DNA from: Lycocorax pyrrhopterus obiensis | Lineage: Eukaryota > Chordata > Aves > Passeriformes > Paradisaeidae | Length of the DNA stretch: 64,000 nucleotides | Direction of reading: 5' to 3' | NCBI GenBank assembly: GCA_014706295.1 | Contig: JACSVZ010000016.1 | Coordinates: forward strand, 7,359,168 to 7,423,167 | Shown here: in pieces, positions 50,934-63,400 of the stretch | Position numbering within the stretch: position 1 is the stretch's first letter | How the letters are laid out: every line of letters begins with the position of its first letter | The notes under the pieces: generated by a model | The model's input: the letters and a program-made list of their open reading frames with translations, nothing else | Told to the model about the DNA's origin: nothing | Databases searched by the model: none | Program-made: the position numbers and the translations under genes

Positions 50934-53021
50934 TAGTATCAGAATTTGGATTTTACTTCTTTTGAATTGTGTTGACTTAAAAAAATAGTCTCAGTTTGGA
51001 GCGGCAAGGATTCTTGGAGGAGTGATTGTGCAGCAGTATTTAGGTGTAATCCTGTGTGACCAGTGCCTCTCTGTCTCACAGGGCAGCAGTTGCTGTTCGA
51101 CTGTTCCATCAGGTCTTACTTTTGTCTGATACCAGCCTATGTGTTTAGTTGTACTTCATGTTTCAAACAATTTTGGCCTGGTGGGACCCTGGGAAGAGTT
51201 GCGTTGAGCTCTCTTTCCTTTTATCATTTCTGTAACTTTCTACTTTTTTTCCTCGCTATAACTTTTTCAGAATTATTGTTTCAAAGTAGTTTTTATGTAG
51301 CTTCTTTAGTTATAAAAATAAGTTTATGAATATTGGGAAATAAAATATGGTCTCTTTCCCTTTTTATTGTCAAGCTACCTCGGTAATAATATGTCCATAT
51401 TCTTTATAGTTCCCGTGCTGGCAAAACTTCCAGTTAGATGATGAAATATGTTACAGATCTGTTTTATTAACTGCTCTGGCTGAGGTAAATGCACATCAAA
51501 ATCATCTGTTCCATTTCTGGTTTACATTGTTGTATTCCTGTCATAGTAAAACATGAGCATTGAAAGGCACAGCAGTGGAAGAATCCTGTTCAAAACCTCT
51601 CTTAATCATAGATTTAAGTATGGCTATGTGCACACTGTCAGACTACTGTTGTGGGCAAGTGCATGTTACTGTGAACTAATAGAGAAATTCATATAAAATA
51701 GTGCTAAGCTGTAAAAAACAATGTGAAAACTGTGTAGCAGTGTTCTGACCTTGTAATGATGTACAGCTGGAAGAGCAGAACTGAGTTTGGAAAAAAGAGA
51801 TGAATTTCAGCTTCCTGTGAGGGGCTTTTTAAAATTTATTTTTATTTATTTTTTCCCTTTCCTCTCTGAGCTGTATCAGTCCAATGCTGTTTGTAGGTTT
51901 GCCCATTACAAACGGACCAGAAAACCCACGTGGGAGACAGAGCTGGGATTGACACTGCAGAGGAGGACTTGAGCAGGGAAATACTTGGATGCAGAGAGAC
52001 AGTCAGCTCTTCAAAGAGCTTGAGAGAACCGCTCTGTGTGGTACAGGGAGTACAAAAATGAAGGAACAAATTGAGCCTTCTGTGCAAAGGGAGCTGGAGA
52101 GGATGAGGTGTGCAAAGCAGGACTGGAGAGCCAGGAAGTGGGATAAATGAAGACAGCAAGGGAGCATGAAGGCCAAGTACTTGAAATGCGAAGGGAGGGA
52201 GAAAGGGGAGAACATCATAAATACATGAGGCACTAACAGTGTCCAGGGAATGGTAGGAGATGAGGAAATAATTGAGAAACAACTAAGAGCATGGAAAATA
52301 CCTCTGTTGTTTCAGCAGCCAGAAATACAAAGAGAGGATGTGTTACTTGGGATCCTCATCCCAAAGCTCTGAAAGTGCAGGAATGTTTCAGCTTCTGAGG
52401 AGCTTTAACAAGGGGTGAGGAGGACCAGTGTGGCTGGGTGGGCTCTTCAGGGTGACCATGCTGAGCAAAGAGAAGGCAGCTCCAGCTGGCATTCATCTCT
52501 CCTTGGTCTTGTGTTGTCATTCTTCCCTGTTGTCCCCCTCATCCCGGCCATCCTCATTCCCCCGACTCTGAAATACTTGTTATTTTCATATATATGCACT
52601 TGGTGGAGACTTCCAGGAGACTGCAGAGACTGGTGCCCAGTTCATGTAATTTTTTTTTTTTAATTTAGCTATATTAAATAGAAGACCCAGGTGTTTGCAC
52701 AGGTAGTTTGATTGATTTTGTCATTATTATTTTCACCCAATATTTGTTATTTCCAGTGTGTTAAAGGAAAATCCTGCTGATCATGTGTCCTTTCCTCTTT
52801 CCAGGTATAAGACAAGCATATTCATTGTACAATAAGGACAATATTTACCAGCTAGTACATGAACTATTGTTATTTCTAATCTCTGAGTCAATTTCCAGTC
52901 CACAAAGTATTTTTAAGTTGTACCCATAGCTGCTGTACTGACTTAAGAGTCTGCTTTAAGAGTGTTCTTTCAGTTGCTTTTTAAACTGCAAGCATGTATT
53001 CTGGCAGTCCTGCAGGTGTTA

Positions 53022-53097
53022 TTTTTAATATTCAATTATATTCTTAGTATTCAATGTTGTTCTTAATATTCAGTTTTATTTTTAATATTTTAGAGAG
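53022..53097. repeat. 19-bp minisatellite, four units
   Basis: Four consecutive 19-bp units start at 53022, 53041, 53060 and 53079. The consensus is close to TTCTTAATATTCARTTTTA. The first three match well; the fourth decays in its second half. AT-rich, lying in intron 2 about 2.2 kb before the second coding exon. Confidence 0.85.
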
Positions 53098-55256
53098 AGT
53101 AGATGCTTCTCTGTAAGATTTAGTGCTTTTCCTTATTCTTAAATTTGTCTGGCAGTGTTACGGGATTTATTCAATTAGTTTGATTAGAAATGAGACTTGC
53201 TTTCTGCAAACAACATATTTGGCCCCAGGAATCATAGGCACTTGATTTTAATAAGCTGATGTATGCATCTGTTGGCTTGTGTCCTTAATAGTCTCAGTAC
53301 AAAAATGGGATCTGTTCAGGGTTTTTTTGTGGCTAAAACTGCCTTAGATAAAAAAATCAGAATCTTTATTTTGCTTTTAAATCTCCGCACCAAAATTGAG
53401 GACCAGAGTTAACTTGGAGTTTTTGCTGTTGGGGTATGGTTTCCCCTGTCTGCTGAAACACTCCTGTGTCTAAGCTGGCTTGAGCTACATGACCTCTTGA
53501 CTACTTCAGCCAGCTCTCTGTCTGTGTCATTAGGGGAGCAGAAGCAATGTCGTTTGTGGGTTGCTCTAGAGAGAATTGCTGCAGAAAGCTGGGAGTCGTT
53601 GCCTGTAACTTTCTGGTTTGGAAACTTGGCCAGCAGAACGTACCTGTAATTTGCCATTTGTACTGTGGACAGCTGCTGGCTGTAGTGGTGTTTATTTGCA
53701 GAGTCCAGTCACTGTTGTAACACTTTCTTGGGTTTGGGATTTATACCCTGAGTACAAATGTGCTGCAAGCCCCAGAGTTCCCAACCTCAGATATTGCCAA
53801 GGCTCTGTTTCTTGGTCAGGGATTTGCAATGTCTCACAACAATGTGAGTCTAAGCAAGGAGCTAAAAAAATGAATCTGGTAGGTAAATGCTGGGATGGCA
53901 GCTGAGCTCCACAATTTAAGTGTCCAAAGTCAAAATTACAGTTTAATATTCTCACCAAACACAGCTGAAAGCAAAATCTGAAACAGCTTAATGAAAAGTT
54001 TGAAGTCACTGCACTTGGCAGGTATTGGCCTTGTCAACAGCACTAGCAAGGCTATGGAAAGTGCTTGGGTTCTGGTTTTGGCAGACAAAGAGTAACCACA
54101 TAGAAACATTTGAAGTGTAGTGTATTGTAGTGTAAGAATGAAGAGCCTGTGTTTTGTTACTGGCTACGTGTTCTTAAAATCTGTGTGTTTTGCTTTGGTT
54201 TGCTGTCTTCACTGGTTTTCTTGGTCAGCACAACTGTCTATTGGGGAACAAATTCACCTCTGAAATTGGAACTGGGAGTCAAGATGGAGCTGAGGAACTG
54301 GTGCAGAAGAATTAGTAAAGTTTTGCTTTGAAATTCATTCTCTCATCTTTTCGTTCTTCTTTGTTTTTCTCTCAAGACAGAAGACTAATGGGGTAAAAGT
54401 GTGAATGCTTCTCCTCCTCTTTTTCACCTCTAAACCTTCTGATTAAAATACCAGAAAATAGAATAGAATAGAGGCATTTGTTATTGCAAGTGTAGTCTGG
54501 TAAGGCTCATAAATTAACTGATGCTTTCACATCAAGGCAGGGTCATTACAACTCTGGCCTTACATTTAGATATGCTTCAACTTTCATCTTCATGTCAGGA
54601 GACTTGGTGGTGGTATTTCCGTTAGTTTCCCCTCTGTGTGTGTTTACTGCATTTCTTTGTGTTCCACAGTTTTTGGGTAGTGTCAGTTTCATTTCAAGAA
54701 ATACATTTCGTCATTTCATGTGCTTTTTTTTTTTCCAGATAAGCCAGACTGTTTAAGGTTGATAAGGTAGCGATACAAGGGCAGAGATTAGTGTGGAAAA
54801 AGATGAATAATCCAGCTCCTTCAATCATGACTACTTTGTTTTCCCAGTGGTTTGTACTACCTTCATCATAACTGTGCTGTGTCTTTTGCTGATGTCCTTC
54901 AATGTCAGTTTTTAGGTTAAAATGATGAGAGACAGCTGGACCTATGTGGCCCTTTTTCTGTGATTCATGCTCAGAGACTGATAGAAAAAGCAGCTTCAAG
55001 AAGAGTGCAAAACCCAGAGTTGTTCTACATCCAGGCCTGCTTCTGAAGCCATTGGCATTGACTTTGCCAAAGAGCTCTTCTGTGCTATGTAAATGAGGAA
55101 AAAAATCACAACAAAGTTGTTGTATACTATTGAGAGACATCCTTTCATGGAAACCATAGTCTTTATGCATAATTACTTATAATGATAAAAAAGTCATAAT
55201 CCTGTATGTCCCTAAACTCTCCTGAAGATCCGTGGTGTATGTTTTGTATCTTTCAG

Positions 55257-55418
55257 TGCATTTAATCCCGGTAAACCCTGTCAGGGAAGATGGGTTGAGT
55301 CCTAAGAGCCGGAAGAGAATAATGCCCGATTTGCTGACAGAGCCTCCTGCCATAGACCCCGTTTATGAAGCTCATGTTTACTGCAATATTCCCACCATTG
55401 CTGAGCGCAGCATGGAAG
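55257..55418 (+). CDS. PXYLP1: 2-phosphoxylose phosphatase 1, coding exon 2
   Basis: A 162-base exon encoding the rest of codon 27 through residue 80 and the first base of codon 81. The acceptor is TTTCAG|TGC and the donor GAAG|GTAAGC. Translated from the phase set by the previous exon it reads HLIPVNPV, then KSRKRIMPD (about residues 43-51), TEPP, DPVYEA and CNIP, AERSMEG. These match the PXYLP1 luminal stem region between the membrane anchor and the phosphatase domain. The basic KSRKR cluster is also present in the mammalian protein as I remember it. No N-glycosylation sequon is visible in this piece. The intron after it is in phase 1. Confidence 0.96.
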
Positions 55419-56307
55419 GTAAGCTTTGGGAGGGCAGACCTCAGCTTAGCTGCTTGTTTCTATGTGAAATGATTCTATTAGAAATGATAACTGTGTATTG
55501 TCAGTTCATTGGTGCTTGGAGAAGGTGCAGCAAATGCCAGCTGGTTGCTGAATTGTGTTAAATCATTGAAAACATGCTGCTGCTCTTTCCTTCCCTTTGT
55601 ATCCTCTCCGTTGTCTTGATTTTTGGAAATGGTTCTGTCTCCAGCCAATGGTCAGCTATAGGTATAAGATTGAAAGGGTTGGAAGAGGTGTAGATATTTA
55701 ATGTTTGAATTGTAATTCCTGTTGCAAGTCAGCTGCATTTCAAACAGTTGACTTGGAATTTTGGAAGAAAACCCCTGCAGAAGTAATTAATTTGGAATTC
55801 CAAGCCATTAGACATGGTCAGCTAGAAGGCATGTTTGCATTCTTTACCCCACAGCGGCTGCAGCGAGTCTGAATGAAGTCCTTCGTTAGCATATCCTACT
55901 AATGCTTATCAAGTAAATCACAAACTAGTATATCAAAAAGATCCAGATTAGACATGCTGCAAAATCCATCATTATGATGGGGACTGGAAGAGAGGCATTA
56001 TAAAAGTGGAATAACTTTACTACGTTGACAGAGTTCAGTGCTTGAGTAATGTTTTGTGTGGTTGGAAGACTTCAGCTGTACTGTGGAGATGTACTAAGAA
56101 CCTCAGTCTTGCATAACTTGCAATCTGAAGTGAAATCTTTCTTGGGTTGGTGAGTTCTATTTTCTTAGGGGTGTTTTCTTTCACTGCAATACCACAGCTA
56201 TCAAGCTAATTATACCTGCTTTTTTTTATTAAAGTGTATGCAAGTAACAATTTTTTTCTCTCTCTGTTTTTTTTTTTTTGTTTTTGTTTTCCCTTTCTTC
56301 ACTTTAG
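55419..56307 (+). other. PXYLP1 intron 3
   Basis: An 889-bp intron with a GTAAGC donor and a very strong acceptor: a T-rich tract from about 56264, then CTTTAG. No repeat or other feature was recognised inside. Confidence 0.93.
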
Positions 56308-56434
56308 GTCATGCCCCTCATTATTTTAAGCTGGTGTCAGTTCAAGTGCTGATTCGACACGGTGATAGGTATCCTCTATATGCCATTCCCAAGACAAAGA
56401 GACCTGACATCGACTGTATGTTGGTGCCCAGCAG
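56308..56434 (+). CDS. PXYLP1: 2-phosphoxylose phosphatase 1, coding exon 3 with active-site motif
   Basis: A 127-base exon completing codon 81 and running to residue 122 plus two bases of codon 123. It opens the histidine acid phosphatase domain: FKLVSV forms the first strand, and RHGDRYP (residues 97-103) is the family's RHGxRxP signature. His98 would be the phosphohistidine nucleophile, with Arg97 and Arg101 binding phosphate. PKTKRP and a Cys at 117 follow, as in the family. All catalytic residues visible here are intact. The acceptor is CTTTAG|GTC and the donor CAG|GTAAAA. The second conserved part of the active site (the C-terminal HD motif) and most of the domain lie beyond the window. 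Confidence 0.97.
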
Positions 56435-57639
56435 GTAAAATTCTAGGAGTTTGTCTTTACTAAGCTCTTTTTTTGCTTGAGAATCATTTTTTTCCTGTTC
56501 AGGAAACAATTTGTGCAGCCTGAAGCACATTGTGACTTCTGACCATTGTGTATTGCCGTGGTTTAAAAAAACAACACCTGTATCAGTGGTACACAGTATT
56601 TTCTTTGAAACAACTATTACATGTTACCAGTTCAGACCAGAGCAAGTTCTTCATGTTTCTTTAAAAAGCAAAGTCTATTTAGTTGGATATTTAGGTTGCC
56701 ATTCCTCTTAGATAAATTTCTACGTTTTGAAAATGTAAGTGCGTTGTTTGAGGTGGTCTCTTCCATTTCAGCTCAGCATGCTTCCCTTCATCTGAATACA
56801 AAAAGCTCTCAGGCAGTTCAGCGCTACCATAAGAAAATTGATATTTGTATTTTATATTATTTTTTCTTTCACTCTTCAGAAATCTAGGCTATCAGAGTTT
56901 TCCCTTAATGATTTGGGTCAAAATTCAGGGAAAAATGGGAGTTGTAGATTTAACTATTAAAATACAAGTTAACAGAAAGTGCGACTGTTTGTTACTTGAA
57001 AACTACCCCTTTCCTGTAGTTACCTCTCACTGTTTAGAGCTATCACTTGTAAGTTGTGTCTAACTGCCACTGAAACATCAATTTTCCTTTCCGTTTCAGT
57101 ATAGTGCTTCTGTCTAACATCATGTCTTTGTAGGTTGCTGAAAACTGTTTTCACACCTGAATCACTTTGAGCTACAGATATGATCTGAACTGCTTCTTTG
57201 TGGCAGAACCTTCCTTTTTTTGTTTAGATTTTATTCACTGATACAGATGAATTACAGTGTACAGCAATAGAAAAAAACAGTGATGATGTAATTTCCCGAC
57301 ATGGCTTCTTTGATTACATGTAAGTACTTTTAAGTAGGATGATGATGGTGATTTTTCCAGCAGAGGACTTGTGAGTGAACCTACTGAATGTTAGCAAAAC
57401 CTCTGGACAAATCTACCCCTTCATGCTGCTGTCCCCTCAGCAGTGTCAGGTGTGGAGATTTCAGTGGCTGAGGGCTGTGTTGTGTTCCTGCATACATGAC
57501 TCAGGAAAAGAGGCACAGTAGGTACACAAAGCAGTGTAGATGGACTGTAAATACCTTTTTCCAGAATGGCATGGAATCTCCTCTGTCTTTAATTCCACAC
57601 CAGAAAAGCAAGAATGTTATTTCTTTATTCACAAATGGC

Positions 57640-58470
57640 TTTACTCTTGTGCTGGAGGTGTTAATGCTACACCGAAAATGCATTTCACCTCAGTGCCTGG
57701 GAGGATCATGGAGCAGATCTTCATGGAAGGAATTTTTAGGCATGTGCAAGACAAGGAGATGATCCAAGGCAGCCAGCACAGCTTTACTCAAGGCAAATAT
57801 GCCTGACCAGTCTGGTGGCCTTCTGTGATGGGGTGACTGAGACAGTGGTCAAGGGAGGACTGACCAGTGTCGTCTACCTGGAGTTCTGTAAGGCTTTCAG
57901 TGTGGTCCCACATGGCATCCTTAACTCCACATCGGAGAGATGTGGCTTGGAAGGTGGGCTGTTCGGTGGGTGAGGAGTTGGCTGAATGGATGCAGAGGTG
58001 ATCAGGAGCTGTGTGTCCATGTGGAGGGCAGTGATGAGTGGTGTCCCTCAGGGCTCTGGGCCCGGTGCTCTTCAATACCTTCATTGCTAACATGGACAGT
58101 GGAAACGAGTGCATCCTTGCTAACTTGCAGTGACAAGAAATTGTGTCCAGCTTGAGGAGTGGGTCCATGAGAAACTCCAGAGGGTCAAGAAGTTCAAGAG
58201 GTTCACCTGGGTCAGGGCGATCGCAGACATGGGGACAGACGGGGAGAAATCACTGAGAACAGCCCTGCAGAGGACTTGGGGGTTCTGGTGGATGAAAAAC
58301 TGGACATGTGTACACTGGCAGCCCAGGAGGCCAGACATTGGCTGCTGCTTTTCTGTGTTCGCACTTCAGCCCCCACTAAAGTGCCTGTTTTGTCAAGAGG
58401 TGTCATTCAGTGGTCTGATCCAACACCCTCCAAGAGAAGCTGGATTTCCTTGAGCAGTACCTAACCCCAA
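57640..58470 (+). mobile_element. Decayed CR1 LINE reverse-transcriptase segment
   Basis: Plus-strand translations in shifting frames recover CR1 reverse-transcriptase landmarks in order: IMEQIFMEG and [45 protein letters not shown] followed by a degraded SGNECIL, and GVLVDEKLDMC. The KAFD catalytic Asp is Ser (KAFS), the FADD box is lost after a stop, and there are frameshifts and at least one deletion, so the copy is dead. Both edges are approximate. It is an internal segment, not the usual 3'-only fragment, lying in the same orientation as PXYLP1. Confidence 0.88.
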
Positions 58471-60368
58471 AAGCACTCAGTGCCCTCTGCAAACTGAGTG
58501 GCTTCCTGAAAAGAGATGTGCATTTCTGAGACTGCAGAGAGGAGACCAAACTCCAGTTATCTCTGCCATAGAGTGGAGTGGGAAATTAATTTTTCTAACA
58601 AGATGGAAAATGAATCGTGTGTTAATAACTGTGATAACATTTTTAATGACTTGCCTGAAAAGGGTGAGATTATTTCCAGCATGAAATACTAAGTAGAGAA
58701 ATATGATCCAAATTTCTATTGGAGTTCCTAAAGGCTCTGATCTTCTGATCTTTCTTTATATCTGTCATGTTAGAATGTGTGTGAGAAAGCTTTATTGAAA
58801 AGATGTTAACTGCAAGTGACAGTGTTGGATGAGTAGCTGTGTTTCTCAATATTAGTGTGCCACAGGAGACCTCAGTTTTGTATTTGTCAGAGAAGCTTTT
58901 ATAGCTGTTTCCACTTCAGTTTCAGGCAAGGACTACAACATGAAGGCCCTGAAGTCAGAAAAACTGTCCATAAAAGGCAAGGAAGTAGTGTGGCTTTGAT
59001 ACAGAATGAGCAAATGGAGCAGTTAAGAGGGCACAGCCAGGCTCTGAGGAGGCCAGAGGGGGGATGCCCGTGGCTCTCACTGATTTATGAAGAATTACAG
59101 CATCAGTGTGTAGATGACACATCCCTTACCACTCACAGCCCCTGAAAGACCTTGTCTCCTCAAGAACAAAATGTATGTAGAATAGCATCTCCTCTCCTAA
59201 TTTAGGGCAGCAGAAAGATTAAGAGTTGGCTCTGCACCATTCTGTCCAGATGTGTTAAAGCTGACCTTATTGAATGAATCTAGAATTCAGCCGTTGTTTC
59301 GAATGGAACATGCATTACTTCAGCATCAGGAAGCTATTTGCTGTGTTTGGCTGTCAGGCTTCTATTCCTTTGTGATGTAAATTTGGTGCTCGATTGTCAG
59401 TGTATTTATATGGGGAGTGTGGCAGGGTCTGTAATCGCTGCCTTTGAGCTGAGGGTTTCTTGCTGCCTGCGGTTGAGTTGAGATGTCTCATGGAAAGTCT
59501 GGCTTGTTTAAGCTTTCTGGACTTACAACATCAGATAAGCAAGCTGCTCATATGCAGGCTGCTCTTTATTTGACTTGGCATTCAGCTGATGGAATTCATT
59601 AATTAAGCAGATTATGCCACAGCCCCATGGACTTCTAATGGATATGCAAAATAGCCTTGAGGTCACGCTTGGGTTTTGTGAATTATGGATTGTGACATAT
59701 AAATGTGGAATGAATATAAGCAAATGGATTAAATGCTTTGGAGATTTCTTCCATCTAAAACTTCAATTAATATGATTATTATAATTTTTATTGTTCTGGA
59801 TGCAAATTTCCAGAGGGAACCGAATAACACATACTTTTTCCTCAAGAAAATGACTTGAATGATGTTATGAAAATCCTTTCATTGTAGTGTTTGCTTATGG
59901 GGTAAATAAACTAATCCCACACATTTTTTTCCTTATGTAGTTCACGTTTATAGTGTCAAAGGTAAAAAATACACAGTGTTTCTTCACTGAGTTAGTATGT
60001 GAGAGAGAAGAAATGCTTTTTGGAAGATGCTAAAATGATTTCAGAAGACTGCTATAATTTGGTAGTAAGCTGGGTTAATTAGCATATACTTGAAGGCATT
60101 TTGAGAGGTGTTGATGTTAATCATAAGAAGCTTAGTAACAAATACTGAAATTTTAGGTTCAGTATGCACATGTTTTGAAACTGCCACAAAAATGAGCTGG
60201 GAGGTGGGAGATGAGACAAGCATCATGCTGTGAGCTAAAGGGGCTGTGGATTTGACTTGGGGTGAGGTCAGAGTAGGATCCAGACCAGCATCAGGTGAAG
60301 AAAGGTCTCCTGAGGCCTCTGCTGACTTTAAAGACTCAGAGAGCAGTGAGGTAGATGGAATTACAAAG

Positions 60369-60432
60369 CCATGGAATAATTTGGGCTGGAAGGCACCTCA
60401 CAGATCCTCTCATTCCAAGCCCCTGCCAGGGG
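60369..60432 (-). mobile_element. CR1 LINE terminal fragment
   Basis: About 64 bases match the reverse complement of a CR1 3' end: CATGGAATAATTTGGGCTGG, AAGGCACCTCACAGATC and CATTCCAAGCCCCTGCCAGG. Extremely 5'-truncated. Confidence 0.8.
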
Positions 60433-63400
60433 AGCACTGTGGAGTTTGTTATAAAAATGTAAAAGCTGCGAGACCTTTGTGAATAAATAATCCCCAACAG
60501 TACTACTGCTGCCTTAGGATCTCTCTTGTAGACTACAGTGATCTATTGTTGGGTTTAGTGGCTCTTTCCGTTCATTTGCCTTCTAAAAAGGAAACAGTGT
60601 CGTCCTTTGATCTCACACTTTTTTTTTTGCCTACTTGAACTTCACAGAAAACACGTTATTTTTGCTTGAAGTTCTAAAATGATTTTTTGCATTTTAAGTA
60701 AAGAGAAAGGGACTTGCTTTTGGTACAGTTTGCAGGCAGAATGTTGCGTTGTACAATCACAGAAAGGTCATGTTTCTGTGTCTGAAGCCTGTGTGGTCAC
60801 GTTTACTCACTGAATGATGCACTGAGGGCTCTGCAACTCCTTGTGAGGAGCCTGGTCCTCTCAGCTTTTGCCATGCATCTCAACTCCTTAAGGAAAAAGG
60901 AAATTTTATTGAAGGATGCCAGCTCTGTTCCTGGCAGAAATACATAATATAGTTCAAACAGTTGTGCAATATTTCTTTCCATGTACACTGGTTACAGTGT
61001 AGCAATAAAGAGGTGATATTTCAGTATTAAAGCATTTTAAGACCTTTGCAAATAAGATATTTAAATGTTGATGAAGGATTTAAATGTTGGTCCATTTTAA
61101 TGCTAGCGCATGAGAACCAGAGTATTAAATCTGGGTTCTATTATCCCAGTGTTTAGTTTGTAAATAACAAAGAGGTCGCCTGAATTAATTATTTGAGGGA
61201 AAAGAAGCATCCTCAGTTTGTTACAGATAAAATTTATTCTATTGTACACAAATAAAATCATTAAAAGGCAAATTAACAGATTTTAAATAAGGGAACGAAA
61301 TGTTAAAACTGGTAAGTGTGGCTATTGTTAGTGGGTTTAAGTGAAAAGCTGTTCCATTTTCTGACAAAATTTGAAATATTTTTTTATACTAATACCTTTT
61401 GCAAATGTGGTAGCTCGCCATTGTAATGCCAGGAAAATTACAGAAGGATATCTCTTTAGCCCGTTTTTATTTTCTGATTATTTTTATGGAAATAAAATTT
61501 TAAGGGTAATTCAGTCTTTTCAACTGTACAACTGAGCAATTTCCTTTGCTTCCTGCTCCAGCAGCCCCAGCAGCCTCAGCCGTGTTGCCTGGATACTCCA
61601 TCTCCTGCAGCATCTGTAAATTGGCCAATTCAACAGGAGGATTCATATTCTAAATAAAAGCCAAGTCTTGGGGCGGGAGGGGGAATGCTGTGTCAGCTGG
61701 GAGCCTGAGTGCTGCTGCAAATCCTGCTGCTGAGAAAAATGGGTGTTTGTTTGCCCAGTTGTACAGGGATACGTACTGAACAAGAAGGAAGCTTTGAATT
61801 TCTATTCAGAAGGATGTCCAGCAGTCATATTTCACAATGCACTTCTGCAGGCATGTGCTTATCTTGTGCTCACTTTAAATACAGTGTAATCCCAAGTTAA
61901 GTAACTTGAATCTCTATATCTAATATTATTAATATGCTGTATTAATACACTGGAATATAAATTCATCAATTATCATCCCTTTTTAAATTTTGTCTCGAAA
62001 GTTAATTTATTTTGCCTGCCATTTTTTCAGAAAATTCCTTTTGCAAAGTACAGATAAATACTTTGCTTTCTTCTTTCCTTTCTTTCTTCCCACAAGTGAT
62101 TGCTGGCATTTTTATCAGCACAGGTTTGACTCTGCTAGAACTCTTTCAGGCTTTTGTAAGCAAAGCAGCAAAAGAGGCAGAATGGATAATGCAGTTCTTT
62201 TAGTTTTCTTTCAAATGTATTTGCAGAACTTGTTAATTAAGTGAACAGCATTTAAGGAAAATTTTGATTGTCAGTTTATTCATGTGTACAGTTTTGTAAA
62301 GTTCAAGATTTAGAAAATTGGTGGTTCAGCCTGCTACCTCTGTAATAAGCTTAAAAGGCCATTTGCTAATGGGTGTAATTTAATTTTCTTAACTTAATTC
62401 TTCCATTTTTAGATTTCACTGCTGGGCTGTGAAAATAGTGCGATGTACAAAATGTTCTTTTGGAAATTTTCTTCTGGAGCTGGAATGAGTTTCTGGTGTA
62501 CGATTGTACAACAGGAAGCCTCCGCTGCTTGAGAAACATAAACCAGGCTTTGTTCCTTTCTCTGCTTTGCAGATACTAATCTTCATTTGCCCTGTTAAAA
62601 TTACAATATACAGAAGAAGCTGTGGATTTAGAATATCATAAATTGGCTGGTTTTCCTTTAATCTGAAGTAAAAATTAAAAAATCAGTCTTATTTTTAATC
62701 TCATTATGCTTTTCGTCTCATTTTGCGTTTTTTTCTTACTGGCAGTTGTGGCATAATTGTAACATTTTCCTGCCAGGATGGTTTTTTTCCTGAATGTAAA
62801 TAAAATACTGGAAAATTCCAGTTTGATAAGATGATATGAGCTACCTTTCTGTTGACAGACACTGATTCTTACGAGCCCTCATGTCTATGCAGGCTGTGAG
62901 CATAGCTCTGCAAGAGGTCCTCTCGTGTGAGTTTCTCAGTTGGCTCTTCTGAGTAAGCATGGATGTCTTTGTCCCAGTAAACTTTGATTCCAGACACTCA
63001 GTCCGGCTTTAGTGGTGTTATTGCTCCCTCTGGTGGGTCCTGCAACTCGGGTTTCTTTTTAAGACCTGAGGTTTTTATATCAAAAATAGTTTATCGTTCT
63101 AACAAATGTAAATATGAGCAGTAAACACAAATCCCAGACTTGTGTAAAAGATCCCTGACAAAGTTTATTTTCTATATATATTTTATTTTTTTAAGCAACA
63201 TGAAAATATATTAACTGTATGCAAGCTGAACATCCTAATAAGACAAGAACCATCTGGGGCAGAGTTGGGTTTCCAAACAGTTTCTGATTTAGTTCTGCAC
63301 AAAATTACAGAGGTGACTGTGTGACCTTTGGTAACTGTTGACATTTAACAAAGAAGACCCCACTCATGTAATAGATTTCTGCTGTAGGAGTGTGATCACG

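Larger units (their letters stand above)
34628..55256 (+). other. PXYLP1 intron 2
   Basis: A 20.6-kb intron bounded by GTAAGT (34628) and TTTCAG (ending 55256). Recognised contents are a GTTT-rich tract, an unidentified protein-like antisense stretch (35916-36356), CR1 copies at 36525-36966 and 49541-49865, a small hairpin at 40016-40043, a CAAA microsatellite, a paired dispersed repeat (48751-48818 and 50876-50933) and a 19-bp minisatellite (53022-53097). A long pyrimidine tract ending in TTTGTAG at about 48305-48395 resembles an acceptor. From about 52020 to 52290 the plus strand is strongly purine-rich. I see nothing nameable in the remaining kilobases. Confidence 0.85.
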
